Source: Marinilabiliales bacterium (GTDB lineage: Bacteria; Bacteroidota; Bacteroidia; Bacteroidales; ML635J-15). From it: a stretch of 64,000 nt of DNA. This document shows, in pieces, positions 1 to 12,962 of the stretch. Under the pieces are notes generated by a model, which had not been told where the DNA came from, did not search any database, and worked only from the letters and a program-made list of their open reading frames with translations. The stretch lies in contig PKTB01000024.1 in the NCBI GenBank assembly GCA_002869385.1, forward strand, positions 623,990 to 687,989, in the 5' to 3' direction. The translations under genes and the position numbers were made by a program. Position 1 is the first letter of the stretch. Every line of letters begins with the position of its first letter.

Positions 1-156
1 AAGCAGATTATTATTGTCATTGTATAAATCCCAAACTTCTGCATTGTACCCACCAATATGTAAACTATCAATCTCTCCAAGATCATCGGACCATTCCTGC
101 GAGTAAATAATTATTGAGAGAAACGATATTGCTATTATTATACTTAGTTTTTTCAT
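1..156 (-). CDS. N-terminal part of a secreted protein (MKKLSIIIAISFLSIIIYSQEWSDDLGEIDSLHIGGYNAEVW...), truncated by the window edge
   Basis: My translation of the minus strand from ATG at 154-156 is open to position 1 and starts with a signal-peptide-like segment. Confidence 0.6.
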   Translation of the reverse strand, partial: MKKLSIIIAISFLSIIIYSQEWSDDLGEIDSLHIGGYNAEVWDLYNDNNNLL

Positions 157-210
157 AATTTTTTTTAAATAACCGGGTAAGCATTTCTGCTACCCGGCAT
201 TTAATAATTT

Positions 211-3200
211 CTATTGTGTTATTACCATCTTTTTATATTCAATGATCTTATCTTCTACCATAAATCCGTAATTGTAGATGCCCGGGGCCCAGTCATCAGA
301 AATAATTTTAAGGGTATTTTCTCCCTCATTCAAATCATAGATATCAATAAGTTTCCCATACATATCATTAACAATAACTCTACCTTGCATTCCTTCGGGC
401 AGGTAATAATTAACAAGGGTTTCTTTTGTAAACGGGTTCGGGAAATTATCCTCAATCCAGGCACCGGTTTCAGGAACAGTGAATTCTATATCCTTAACAA
501 GTGATGACATATTCCTGTTTTGCATCTCAACACATTCCGGCACTTCTATTCCATATAAGATGTATAATACGGACTGTGCATTTGCCGTAGTGTAATCGGG
601 CGGGCATTCGTATGCCTTTTCTCTTATAAAATCAAGTTGGGCACTGTCCATATCATAAATTGTTTTGCCTTGTTCATACAAAGATAACAAAATTTCGTGA
701 TACTCTATCCAGTCGGATGTTTCCTTATCCACAGGATCAATTGTATTAATGATCTGTTGAGCTTCGGTAAAATCACCTTCCGATATAAGATTTGCCACAT
801 ATGTCCTTGTAAAATAAGGATCATTTTCGGCAATAAGAATCTCGCTGATATAATCGGGCCTGTAATATGCACTGTCTGTTAATAGAATTAATATTCTGTT
901 CACAAGTAACTCCCTTTAGCGGCTCCAGTAGTTTATTTGCCTTTGTATTGCTGTTTCGGTTAAAGTATTCGGATTATATGCCTGTAAGGCGAGTAGCTGC
1001 CTGCTTATCCCTTCGGGTAAAGTCTCTGATCTTGCATAAAAATATGGTTCAACATTTTTGCTTACAGGCAAATTCATTTCCATTACATTTTTAAAATTAC
1101 CATGCGAAAGAGGATAATCTATGAGTAAGGCGATTATGACAGTATCTGACAGGGGCGAACTTGCAACGAGCTTGTTTTTTAACTGCCCATTGGGCATACC
1201 CTGTTCAATATCCGATAACAATTCGTATGTTATCCCGTTGTCCTTATTGTTCCCTGCCTGTTCGAGGTCATATTCCAGATTTTCGATCAGGTCCAGGATA
1301 TCGTGGCGTATGGGTATGATATCTTCCACAGGAGGCAGTTCAGTGTCGGGATCGTCATTGGTAAAAGGGATTATCCATGGGTCTGATACAACCGGGCATG
1401 CAATAGTATTTTCATCTTTATCAAAGCCCAGAGGCTGCATTGTTATTATATCACTGTCAGGATGCAATGTCGGAGTTGTCCGCACATCATTATGATGAAC
1501 ATAGTTGTATGTATTATTTGTACTTGTATACAAATATCTCGACTCTACAGATGGATTCATAGGATTGACTCCATCAAAAAATTCATTCCCTGCTCCCCAG
1601 GTCTGCTGAGGAGTACCTCCCGGGTAAAATCCCTGGTCACCCAGTGTTCCACTATTTCTGAAATTAACCGTGTACATTGATCCCGTAATATTATAACAAT
1701 TATTACATTTTAACCTAAGTCCGGAATTATCAGATGTTGTAAATATATTTTTATCACATTGAGTAAAATAATTACCTCTCCAATCATCATGAGCTTCAGA
1801 CTCACCTGCCCTGATATCGGATGTCTGAGGCCCGCTGGAGCTTACTCTAATTCCTGTGTTCAAACGCATGAAATCATTTTCCTGGATAATAAACCTGGAG
1901 GCTCCCAAAGTAAATATCCCGTAATTTGTTTCATCCTGAATTGTACCAGGTGTTCCGAAATAATTATCCCTGATACGGTCGAGTATTCCTCCCCTGATAT
2001 AAATATATGCACCATGCACTCCGGGCTGCCCCGGTATATTTGAGAAATAGTTTTCTTCTTCAATCCTGTGCGAATTGTTTACTGTATTTATAGTATTAAA
2101 TATCCTTATACCCCAAAATGCATTATCAAATGTTGATCCGGTAACAGCAAACCTGGAGTCGTAGGACTCAATACACATTTGTTTATTCTCAAATGTATTT
2201 TTATTCATTGTAACCATTAATCTTTGGTTTTGCATCCAGATTGCCTGAGGTGAACGTTGTTCCAGATTTGAACCTGCTGCCCATGGGTTTCTTGGATTTG
2301 CCATAAGAGGATTTCCGCTATACGATGTGGATGGGCCGTAAGAATCTGTATATGTACTTAGATATCCCGGGTCTAACAGTGTTGTACAAGTGAAAGTACA
2401 ATTTGCAACATCACTTGGATTGATATATTGTTCATTATTAACCGTACGGACAAACTTAATATCAGTTCCATTATTATTAAATGTAACCCCAGAAGCTTTA
2501 ATTATACCGCAACTTGATTCAGTATTAAATGGTACAAACATTGGATCCATATCAGGATTACAAACGTAATCTTCATTTCTTTTACCAAGTAATACTCCAA
2601 TATGTGCATTTTCAATAATGTTATCACTATCTGTAAAAACAACTCTACCTTGACCATTTTCAGGCATACCGAATTTTCCCCAAACTTCAATTCCTTGCCA
2701 CATAGCTCCTGGCCCATGACAAGACTGATCACGATGAGATGACATTTTTGTCGCAAAAACGATAAGTTCTCCACCATCATGTACTGTAATTCCACCTTGT
2801 GTCCCAAAAACAAGGTCGCATTTGTATAATGTTAATGAATGTCCCGATGGAACAATAATTTGTCCTCTGATATCTAAAACCTGATCTTCCCATAGTTCAC
2901 TGGTTTCTGTCACAACATAATCCTCAAAAAATCCCGGTGACCACTCTTGCTCTATACAAAAACATCTTTTAGGATACACATATAATGTTTTACTTGTTGT
3001 ACTTACACATTCCTCTCGACTCACAATTATTGAAGCACAATAATATCCATAATATTCATAATCTACCAGTACCTGTGGTTCAGTTGAGGTTGTTCAATTG
3101 CCTAAATCCCATTCATATGTATAATTTTCCCAATCAGAATTTATTTCGTCTAAAACGAGCTGAGGGTCAAAATACGAGTTTCCTATTATATCTAAATTTA

Positions 3201-6135
3201 AGCATGGTTCAGTAACATGAAATTCAGCTGAAGTATTATAATTTTCAACTATCCCAATTGTTTCGCCGCTACAAGTATTTTCAGCTGTTACTGTTACAGT
3301 ATATTCACCCGGCTCCAGATTCTCAATAGTTTGTGTTATTTCACCATTTGACCAAAGATATGTAAATGGCCCGTCAAGATTATCAACATTTACTGTTAAA
3401 ACACCTGAGGCGTCTCCATTACAAACATAATCTCCTGCAATTTCAGGAATAGGGCTTGTACTTGCATCAATTATAAATTCATCTGTAATCTGACAATCAA
3501 ATTCATCTGTAACAGTTAAATAATATGTTCCCGGAGCTAAATTATTTATATCGGGTGAGTCAGGTAAAGATCCGCTCCAATTATATATATATGGTATTTC
3601 ACCCCCTGTAACATTAACAGAAATCGATCCATTATTAGAATTATCACATGAATTTGTTACAATACTTGATTGTAATTCAATATTACTCTCTGGTACAAAG
3701 ATTGACGATTCTGCAGTACAATTGTTCTCATCAGTTACAGTAACAGTATATGTCCCTTCTTCATTAATAAAGATTGTTTGGCCGGTTCCATCATCACCCC
3801 AGTTATATTAAATCCCTCCATTTGCTGTCAGAGATGTTTCCTGCCCGTTACAAACAGGGTTGCTGTCAAAAGAAACCTCAGGATTGTAATAAACAGTTAA
3901 ATAACCTGAAGCTGTTGCTGAACATTGAATTTCTCCGTAGTCGAATGTTACTGTTACGGTATAATCTCCTTGCATATTTGCCTGTATAATGCTCAATTCC
4001 CATTCATTACTGTCCGGTCCATAACCATTTGGCCCTTCCCATTCATACGAATCTGTTGCTGTTGTTATTTCAGCAGAAGTGCTAAAAACGACATCATCAT
4101 CACCGATGCATGCATACTTATCTGTTACATTCGGATTTGGTAATTCGAAAACGGTAATTGTTATTTCATCAGTTGCCGGGCAGGGCCCATCAAGAGTATA
4201 AGTTATAATGTGTTGCCCGGCACCTGCAAGAGCAGGGTTAAAAATACCGTTAGGGGTTACACCATTGCCAGACCATGTTCCACCGGGAGTGACCGCACTT
4301 AAATAATCAGGCTGGTCATTTAAACAAAAAGGTTCATGTTGAAGAATTGTTGGATCTGAAGTTTCTAATATAGTTATATAAACCCTACGTAAATGGCATA
4401 ATTCGTATTCAGCATTAAGTATATAAGTGCCAGGATTATGTTGGCTTGGATCAAACTCTATGATTTGACCATAAGTAGGGTCATCAGTTAAAGTAAAATT
4501 ACAATCATCATCTATTTGTGGTTCATTACAATAATAATTATTATCAACTACATCTCCATCTTCCCATTCTTGATCCCAAATTGTACAGTCTCCACACCAC
4601 CAACTTGCAAAATGTGGTGCTAGCGGATTGTCGTCATAAATAAAAAATGGTTCATCATTCTGACAAATAAAATAATGCTCAGCTGTTGCTGTTCCAATAG
4701 TTGGCTCAGGTGGCGACCATTCTATTTCTCCAACATATGCTCCATGTGATAAATCAATATCTACAGTAATTTCAGGGCTTACACAATCTCTATCAAAATT
4801 AAAGCTATACGGCCCTGCCCAATAACTTAATTCAGTTCCACAGTTTGCATTAATATAAAATTCATACTCTGTATTTTCATCAAGTCCGGAAACTGTTACA
4901 GAATTATCTGTAGTTTGTATATAATTTACCATCCAGTTATCATCCAGAGGGTTTAGATCTTCAATACCAACAGCAACATTATAAGTTACTCCGCCCGGGC
5001 CATCCCATGACAAGGTGTGACTGGTTGATATTCCTTCGGTTGAGCTTAAATTTGTTGGTTTTGTACAGGTAGATGAAACCAGTATTGCATCACTAAACTC
5101 AGATGTATTGCCATATTCATCTGTTGCAGTTGCAATCAAATGATCATAGCTTGTTGTTACACTTAATGACCAGTCTCCGTTTTCATCTGTTTGAACTGTT
5201 CCGAGATATTCATTTGAATTTTCATTTCCGGTACTTCCGAAAACTTCAATAATATCGCCGATTTCTCCGATCCCGTTTATTGTTCCTTCCTCATAACTAA
5301 AGATTATCGGGGATTTTTTGGAATTGTTTGAGCCATTTTCATACAATAAACCCATTGTATTGTCATGAATTAAATCTCCTGAGATTTTAATTCTTTGTGC
5401 ATTACTTAAATAGATCCCGGTGTAACAATCATAAATCTCATTATTCTCATTTTCATTTGTTCCACCGACATAACAAAAGTCAGAATCAAATATTGCAATC
5501 CCGTAGTTATATGGCCCGGGAGTAGGATTACCTTCTACTGATGCATTTAATATATTGTTCATTATTGATACATTATTGCATCCCATTAGGCGTATCCTGT
5601 TAAAACCAAGCTTACTGACATTGTAATTTGCATTTGGTAGGCTTATGATATTTGAAGATATCGTTGCATTAATACAATTATATAAAACCACTCCTGCAGA
5701 TGTGAATCGATTCATCCTGAAACCGCTTATTTCAATTCCATCAACATTATATGCATAAAATGCCGTTGCAATATTGTTCTGGCCGTCGATAATTATTGCA
5801 GGTTCGTTCTCAATATATCCTGGCTGACTTGTACCATCAATACTTACACTGTTTGTAATCTGAGGAAAATAGTATCCAATATTTATTGTATGTGGCCCCT
5901 GATCAGGAATATTAAAAACGATCTCACACGAACCTTCGGTATCATTTGATTTTCTTATCGCCCATTGTAGCGTTCCGTACATTTCGGATGAACAAAGTGC
6001 ATCATCGAAATCATAAGGATATACATAAGGATCAGGATCTGTTGTTTTTGTAACTGTGTAAACAGTTTGTGCATTACTGTAAAAGCTTGCCAAGCCAAAA
6101 ATAATGCTTAATAAAATATATCGTAAGTTTTTCAT
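211..6135 (-). pseudogene. Giant secreted multi-domain surface protein (parallel beta-helix, Ig/FN3/HYR-like, SprB/PKD-like repeats, second beta-helix, T9SS type A C-terminal domain) interrupted by three in-frame stops
   Basis: ORFs 3808..6135, 916..3024 and 211..903 share one frame. Translation of 3025-3807 in that frame is clearly coding (e.g. FTYLWSNGEITQTIENLEPGEYTVTVTAENTC; YTYEWDLGN*TTSTEPQVLVDYEYYGYYCASIIVSREEC). Stops: TAA 3808-3810, TGA 3094-3096, TAA 916-918. The C-terminus NPFTKETLVNYYLPEG...KKMVITQ is T9SS CTD-like. Confidence 0.8.
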
Positions 6136-6152
6136 TTGTCCGGATTTTGAGA

Positions 6153-6575
6153 TTATTTAATGAAATATAATTTATTACTCGATTCGCCATTAATATCCCC
6201 GATATATAACGTTATGTAACTATAAGCGGATTCCTGGCTTTGTGTTAATTCAACACTTAAACTTGTATCATACCCGACTATTAATTGTTCTACCCCTCCA
6301 TAAGAAACATAATATTTGCCTCCCTGCTCAATAATTGATGCATCAATAGTCAAAACATCTCCTAAATCCTGAGCCGTTCCAAACTGCAAATGCAAAACAG
6401 ATGCATCTGCCTGGTTATTCATTTTAAACATCACTTCCAGTTGATTATTCATACTGGTAGAGTCAATACCTGTAATAGGTTGAACATAAATGTCCTTAAT
6501 TTGTACACTTGATTGTGCTGCCATATATCCTCCTATCAGGAGAAAAATAGCCAAAATAAATAGTTTTGGTTTCAT
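6153..6575 (-). CDS. Small secreted protein of unknown function
   Basis: 140 aa with signal peptide MKPKLFILAIFLLIGGYMAAQ, adjacent to and co-oriented with the adhesin gene. Confidence 0.65.
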   Translation of the reverse strand: MKPKLFILAIFLLIGGYMAAQSSVQIKDIYVQPITGIDSTSMNNQLEVMFKMNNQADASVLHLQFGTAQDLGDVLTIDASIIEQGGKYYVSYGGVEQLIVGYDTSLSVELTQSQESAYSYITLYIGDINGESSNKLYFIK

Positions 6576-7080
6576 AGTAAGATATTATTTAATTTGCTTT
6601 TCAATGCATTATAAATGTTGCTTTAAATTTAACATAAAGTATTCAATAGTGTATAAGAATGCAAATTGAAGTTTTTAACATCTGTTAAATGTTTTAGTTA
6701 ATAACTCATACAAAATGATTGATTTTACTGTCAAACAGCATTCTTTTTTATCTCACAAAGAAATGACGAATGCAATTAGTTATGTAATAAAATATAGAAG
6801 ATAATCTTTATGAAATCTTTATGTTTACTGAATATTGTTAAAAATTCAAGTAGTTTATGAATACCAAATTTATTAAGATTTTCTCAAAAATGTTAATCAT
6901 GCCAAAACAGAAAAATACTTCAAGTTGATGCTGTTAATAACTTTTAAATTCTATCTAAAAGTTAACATTCTTTTAATATTAAGTGTATTATTTGTCAATA
7001 TTTCGATGGGATAATCAAATAAATTCTATTTAAATTTATGATTTGCACATATATTAGCAGTCAGAAAGTTTGAGATACAA

Positions 7081-7108
7081 AAAAAGCTGTCAATTATTAC
7101 AGCTTTTT
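7081..7108 (-). terminator. Intrinsic terminator-like hairpin
   Basis: AAAAAGCTGT-caattatt-ACAGCTTTTT followed by a T tract; sits just downstream of the minus-strand gene ending at 7117. Confidence 0.65.
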
Positions 7109-7116
7109 TTTATTTT

Positions 7117-10100
7117 TTATTTGAAAGCAGCTTCATATAATCCCGGTCCATCTAGAGATAGGTCGTCAAAGTATGATGGCACTTCTTTTCCGGTTAATTT
7201 ATCAACATAAAGCTTCGCAAGATATTGACTTAGCATAAATCCGTGTCCACGTAAACCAATCATCAGTCCTTTATCAGCATCAACTATATACCTTGGCTCA
7301 ACATAGTATCCCGACCAAACAGCCTGGAATCCCACACTGGACAATTGAGGAATCCAATCAACAAAAATCTCCGAAACTATCTCCATGAAATCTTTACTGT
7401 TAATTCTCAGGTCTTTATCTGTTTCCATAGGATCAACAGCAGGAGAAGCACATCCAATAATCTGCCCAGTTTCTGCTAATTGCTGACCGTAAACAGCTGA
7501 AAATCCTTTATATTTTCTTCTATCGATAAGCATATCCAATGTGCTATTATCTTTTCCAAGCATAGGAAGACGTCTGGTAATAAATGCCTGATGTTTTACC
7601 GGATATAAACCTGTTTCAATCCCAAGTTTTTTAGCGAACTTATCGGCTTGAGGTCCCAAAGCATTAACAAAATGTTCTGTTTCGTATTCAACATATTCGC
7701 CGGTATGAAGTTTAACCAAAGCAACAGTATTACTACCTTCCTTAAAAAGATCAATAAGTTCGCAATCTTCGAGGATTTCTCCACCATTTTTTAATCCAAT
7801 CTTTCTAATTAAATCAATTGTTCTACCGGGTGTTGCTTGCCAACAGTCGTGTGTTATCAATGCAGCATTATATGTATTTAAATTTGGATTAAAGTATGGA
7901 GATATTTCCTTAACAAAATTATTCTTTTCAACCAAATATGCATCAGACCATGCTCTTGAGGCATCAAGTGCTTTGTATGTTTCTTCATCATGAGCAAAGG
8001 ATATATATCTGATAGCTTTATAATCGATATTTGCAATTTTCTGAAGATCTTCAAATATTTCACGATTTTTTAATGCGATATCAGCTAATGCCGGTAATGA
8101 AAATGCCGGGCGTCCACCTGCAATATTTCTCCAGGATGCTCCTCTGTCTTTATTTATCAATACAGGTTTTAAACCTGCCTCAGCCATATATCTAAAAACA
8201 GAACAGCCGGCCATACCTCCACCAGCGATTAGTGATTGTACTTTAATTCGTTTATTTTTAATCTTTTTAGTATTTGTATATACTCTTTCTGAGGTATGGG
8301 GTAATAATTCTCCCATTGAAACCTGATTTGAAAGAGGTGCTCTAGGAGTCGCATCTCCGACAATTTCAATATTATATGGCCCTATAGTTTGCTTAAGCCT
8401 TTTGATACACCTTTTACCTCTACACGCTCCCATTCCCAATCGGGTTGTGTGTTTTATTTCATCAATAGATATAAACTTTCTGTCGCCTATTACATTAAGA
8501 ATTTCGTCAAGTTTAACATCATCACAATGGCATATATACGTTTCTGAAGGATGTTTCTCAGTAGATTTACTAATTTTAACCTGTTCCGGAAATTTGTCTT
8601 TAATAATAAATCCTCTTGCTTTTGTAAGTTCTTCACCTGAAATATCAAGTGCTTTTACACGAGCAACATTTGTTTTATTAGGTTTTAAGAGTATCTTTTC
8701 AATTACCCCTTCGCCAACTTTTTTCCCATTATTATCTACTAAAAACACTTCATCACCTTGATTTGCTTCATATTCAATAGGTAAGAATATCCAATTCTTT
8801 TTCTCACTATATCCAAAAATTGCAAGTCCGGGACATTGATATACACAGTCCATACATCCCACACATTTCTCAAAATCAATTTGAGGAACTGTACTAGTTG
8901 ATGTTTTTGTAATTGCTCAGTGAGGACACGCAAATTCGCAAGGGTTACAAGCAAACCCATAAAGACAATCTATCAACACATAAGGTTTTGCTTCAGCACG
9001 CTCACGAGAAGGTTTAAATGGTTCTTCGATAACTCTTGTCGGATGTTGTTGAGAATCTATATATTCTTTTGACATCGCAAGATAATCATCATAGTTATAC
9101 CTTACACCCATTGACTCCAATACTTCGTAAGCTGCCTGTTTTCCACGTAATACAGCACTTGTCCCCTCTCCGATTCGTAAAGCGTCACCTACAGCATGAG
9201 CATTTCGACCAAACAGAAGGCTTCCTTTAGTCATTAGCTGATCATCTGCAACTAAACCTGTACATATATTAATAGCATCAATACCTTCAATAATTTGCTC
9301 TGTACCAGGAATTGGTTTAAAATTCTCAGATTCTGCAATTACAGCCCCAATAACACCTGTATAATCTTCATTTGGAATAGCTTCAAGAAGAATATAACCT
9401 GTCATTACAGGAATTCCTAATCTTCTTACTCTGTTTGCTTGAACAGGAAAACCACCTTCACGAGGCATTGCCTCAATTATTGCTTTTACATTAGCTCCGG
9501 CCTGCATTAATTGATATGAAGTAAGGTATCCTATATTACCTGCTCCAACAGTCAGAATGTTCTTACCTAGGAGGGTAAACTCGTTATTCATCATTTTCTG
9601 TATAACCGCAGCGGTATATACACCTGGTACGTCATCGTTTTTAAAACTTGGCATAAAAGGGATTGCACCAGTTGCGACGATTAAATGGTCTGCCTGCACA
9701 TAAAATATTTCATTTGTCTCAATATTTTTTACTGCAACTTTCTTTTCTTCAAGAATATCCCAAACAACGGAATTAAGCATTATTCCATCTCTATTTTCAC
9801 CGGCTAGTGTTTCAGCAATCTCAAAACCACGCATACCTCCAAATTTCTTTTCCTTTTCGAAGAAAAAGAATTGGTGTGTCTGCATTAAAAACTGACCTCC
9901 TATTTTATCATTATTGTCAATAACAATGTTTGAAACATTATGCTCATTTAATAGCTCGCGCGCTGCTAATCCAGCAGGTCCTGCACCAATAATTGCGACA
10001 TCTGTTTTATATATTGATATTTCAGTATCTTTTTTATTTAATTCTATATCAGGTTGGTAATCCTTAGGAATTTCTTTTACCTCTTTAACATTATCAACTT

Positions 10101-10347
10101 TAGTAATACAAATTCTTTTAATTTTACCGTCTACCAACATTTCACATGCACCACATTTACCAATACCACATTCTAATGAACGATTTCTATTATCTAATGA
10201 GTGACTATGTACCGGAAATCCAGCTTGATGTAATGCAGCAGCAACTGTAAAACCTTTGTTTCCAATTACTTCTTGCCCGTTATAAATAAATATAATCTGA
10301 TCTTCCTGAGTAACTGTCAGAATAGGATGCTTATCAATTTTTTGCAT
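7117..10347 (-). pseudogene. Fused multi-domain FAD/Fe-S oxidoreductase (HcnA/B/C- or sarcosine-oxidase-like: 2Fe-2S + pyridine nucleotide-disulfide reductase-like + 4Fe-4S + BFD-like + DAO) interrupted by one in-frame TGA
   Basis: ORFs 8917..10347 and 7117..8862 are in the same frame. The intervening sequence reads CLYGFACNPCEFACPH*AITKTSTSTVPQIDFEKCVGCMDCVYQCPGLAIFGY. Motifs: ECGIGKCGACEMLVDG (2Fe-2S), DVAIIGAGPAGLAA, CHCDDVKLDEIL...CRGKRC (BFD-like), VQSLIAGGGMAGCSVFRYMAEAG (DAO). Confidence 0.82.
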
Positions 10348-10442
10348 AAAAAACTATTAAAATTTGCCATACAATTAGAATTGTAAAAATGCAAATTTTA
10401 ATAGTACTGTGAAATGAGTTTTGTCAGATATTTAAGAAGGTT

Positions 10443-10724
10443 TTATCTTGGTCGCACAACAGAATTATAAAACTCTCGCAACTCATTCTTTCGATCTTCA
10501 TCCAACTTGTGCCATCTAACGCCTTTAATAGCGCCTTCTATTGAGAAAATTACACTTCTGCTGGTATTTTTATTATTTGACAATAATCTTAAAAAAGATT
10601 CTTCTGTCCCTACTTCTTTAAGTTCATCAAGTGAGTGAATACCCACAGCTTCTAATTTTAATTCAAGTACTTTCCCAATATTATGTACCCCTGTAATCGC
10701 CATAATCTCGAATTTTAAGTTCAA
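10443..10724 (-). CDS. TfoX C-terminal-domain-like helix-hairpin protein
   Basis: ITGVHNIGKVLELKLEAVGIHSLDELKEVGTEESFLRLL...EGAIKGVRWHKLDEDRKNELREFY matches my recollection of the TfoX_C pattern. Confidence 0.7.
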   Translation of the reverse strand: MNLKFEIMAITGVHNIGKVLELKLEAVGIHSLDELKEVGTEESFLRLLSNNKNTSRSVIFSIEGAIKGVRWHKLDEDRKNELREFYNSVVRPR

Positions 10725-10836
10725 CTTTTCTCTAGTTCAAAAATAGTGTAGCAATCTTGCCAATGCAAATATAAATAAATTATTTATACAAATACAAGTT
10801 TTATATTGATAAAATGCGGAAATTTAATGTAAACGG

Positions 10837-11331
10837 TTATTTGTATTCTAAATTAGAATGAGTTTTATACCATGCATAAAGATAGTTTTTAATATCATTT
10901 ACGCGAAATTCAGGCATCATCTTACCATTTTTAACAGAAACAGTTGCACCATTACTCATTAAATAATTTATTATCCCGGCATTATAAAACAGAAATTTAT
11001 CATCGGGGTCAGAATAGCCTGGGTTTAACCATAGAATGTATAAATCATATCCCTTTTTGATAAAGAACTCAAAATTCTGCTTAACATCTTTATGATACAA
11101 AAAAGACGAAAGGACTATTTTAGGGTCTTCATCAGGTAAAATGTATTCCAGATTTGTTTTTCTCTCTAATGGAGCTCCATTGATTAGAAATACAGGGATT
11201 TTTTGGTCATGAATAGTAATATGTCTAACATTTTTACCTGTATGCACATTACGACCAAAAAAGTTATTCCAGGTTGTTGTTTTACCTGCTCCTAAATTAC
11301 CAAGCACTCCAATCAATAGTTTTTGTTCCAT
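10837..11331 (-). CDS. Small P-loop NTPase-like protein
   Basis: 164 aa with Walker A-like GNLGAGKTT near the N-terminus. Confidence 0.6.
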   Translation of the reverse strand: MEQKLLIGVLGNLGAGKTTTWNNFFGRNVHTGKNVRHITIHDQKIPVFLINGAPLERKTNLEYILPDEDPKIVLSSFLYHKDVKQNFEFFIKKGYDLYILWLNPGYSDPDDKFLFYNAGIINYLMSNGATVSVKNGKMMPEFRVNDIKNYLYAWYKTHSNLEYK

Positions 11332-11420
11332 GGTATCAAAATTTTCTATAAATATACAAAATTTATTAAAAACCGTTTATAAATATGAAGTTTTTGAAAT
11401 TTACTATAAACTATACCAAA

Positions 11421-12962
11421 TTATCTTTCTTTCCAGAAGAATATATCTTCTCTTTTCATTGTTCTGATATAATCATACCAAACAAAATCCTTTAATGTAA
11501 CCTGTTCATTTGTAACTTGTTCAATAGGTATAGTTTCACCATCAGGCTTCTAGTAGAACCAGATTTTCTCAATCTTATTATCATTAAGGTGTATGGTCAT
11601 ATTACTACTCACAACCTTATTAAGGGCAATTATCTCATTGATTTCTTCATCAACCACAAAATAAACTGTCTGACAATCATTTAATAGGTCTACTTTTTTA
11701 ATTTCTTTTTCTATTACATAACCAGTAATTTTACGACTCTTCATTTGATTAAAATGAATAGAATCATACTGTTGTATTGCAAATGCATTATTCTCAAGAT
11801 AAAACTTATCAGGTTCCTTATCCACAAAATGTACGATTATTTTATCTGCCAGAATCTGATTTTCTTCAGACCAAACAATTGGATCATAATAAAGTTCGAC
11901 TATTGAATCTTTTGACATAAACACTAAAGAATCACACCTAGCCTGCACATCTGTTTTATAAACTTGAACTTCGTAAAAAGCCCTAATAAGTCTATGATCG
12001 AGACTATCAACTGATATATACACGGTATCACAATGCATAAATAAGCTATCGCCATCAGTAACATATATTACTTCTGTACTATCTGTCATCATTGCATTTT
12101 TAGGATTTTCATAATAGTACCCATAATTTCCATATGCGATAAGATTTTCAGCAGTATCAATAACTGATACGTTGTTAAAACCTTCCCCAAAACGAATTTT
12201 CCTATCGTAGTAAAGGCTATCCCCCCTTAAATAATTCGGTCCGGATCGCAACCATGCATTTTCGGAAAAGCCGGCAACGTCAGTTCTAGTATTATAATAA
12301 CCATTTTCACAATAAATAACATTAGAATCTGCGACAATATGTGTAGGACCATAAAAATATGAAATTGCCGAATCAGTATTGTATCGTAAGGTATCTGAAA
12401 ATATATCATATTGAGGATTTCTCAATACAACTGTATCCACAGCATAATAGTCTTTATCTTTTGTAAAATAATAGCCCCTACGTGAAGTAAGTTTATTGTC
12501 ACCATCAAATATTCGACCTCCTTCAAAATAGTAGGCCATATTCTCATTCCTGTCATAATCGAGAGAATCTGTAAGTAGCAATGATTCCCTATGTTTTAAT
12601 ATCACAGAATCGCGCATTTTAGCAATTTTAGTATTGCCATCATATTCAAGGTAATTACCGATTAGTAAAATAGTATCTCCTTGTTTTATTCTCACGTTGT
12701 CGTATGCTTCAATAGTATTAGATTCATCATATAAATATGCAGAATCACAAAACATATATGCATCTTCATGCTTAAAGACGACCTTGCCTAATAATTTCTT
12801 TGCTTCTGTACCTGTTGACTCGTCATATTCAAGACTATTAGCATGAATAATTTCTACCTTTTTAGGAGTATCATCATACTTGTCTTCATCCTGCGCAAAA
12901 ATCTTGACAGAAATCAAGCAGAAAAAAGCGAGTAGTAATATTACAGCAAGGTTTTTGCTCAT
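11421..12962 (-). pseudogene. OstA/LptA-like LPS export protein, C-terminus separated by one in-frame TAG
   Basis: ORF 11550..12962 has OstA-like repeated strands. After TAG (11550-11552) the same frame continues KPDGETIPIEQVTNEQVTLKDFVWYDYIRTMKREDIFFWKER to TAA at 11421-11423, a typical family ending. Confidence 0.78.

Noticed and set aside
867-2043. Plus-strand ORFs (867..1094, 1121..1495, 1462..1680, 1759..2043)
   Set aside because: Antisense to strongly coding minus-strand sequence, with no recognisable protein features.
8917-8919. TGA as selenocysteine
   Set aside because: No convincing SECIS-like hairpin noticed, the position is a Gly-type site after CPH rather than a redox Cys, and other interrupted genes use TAA and TAG.
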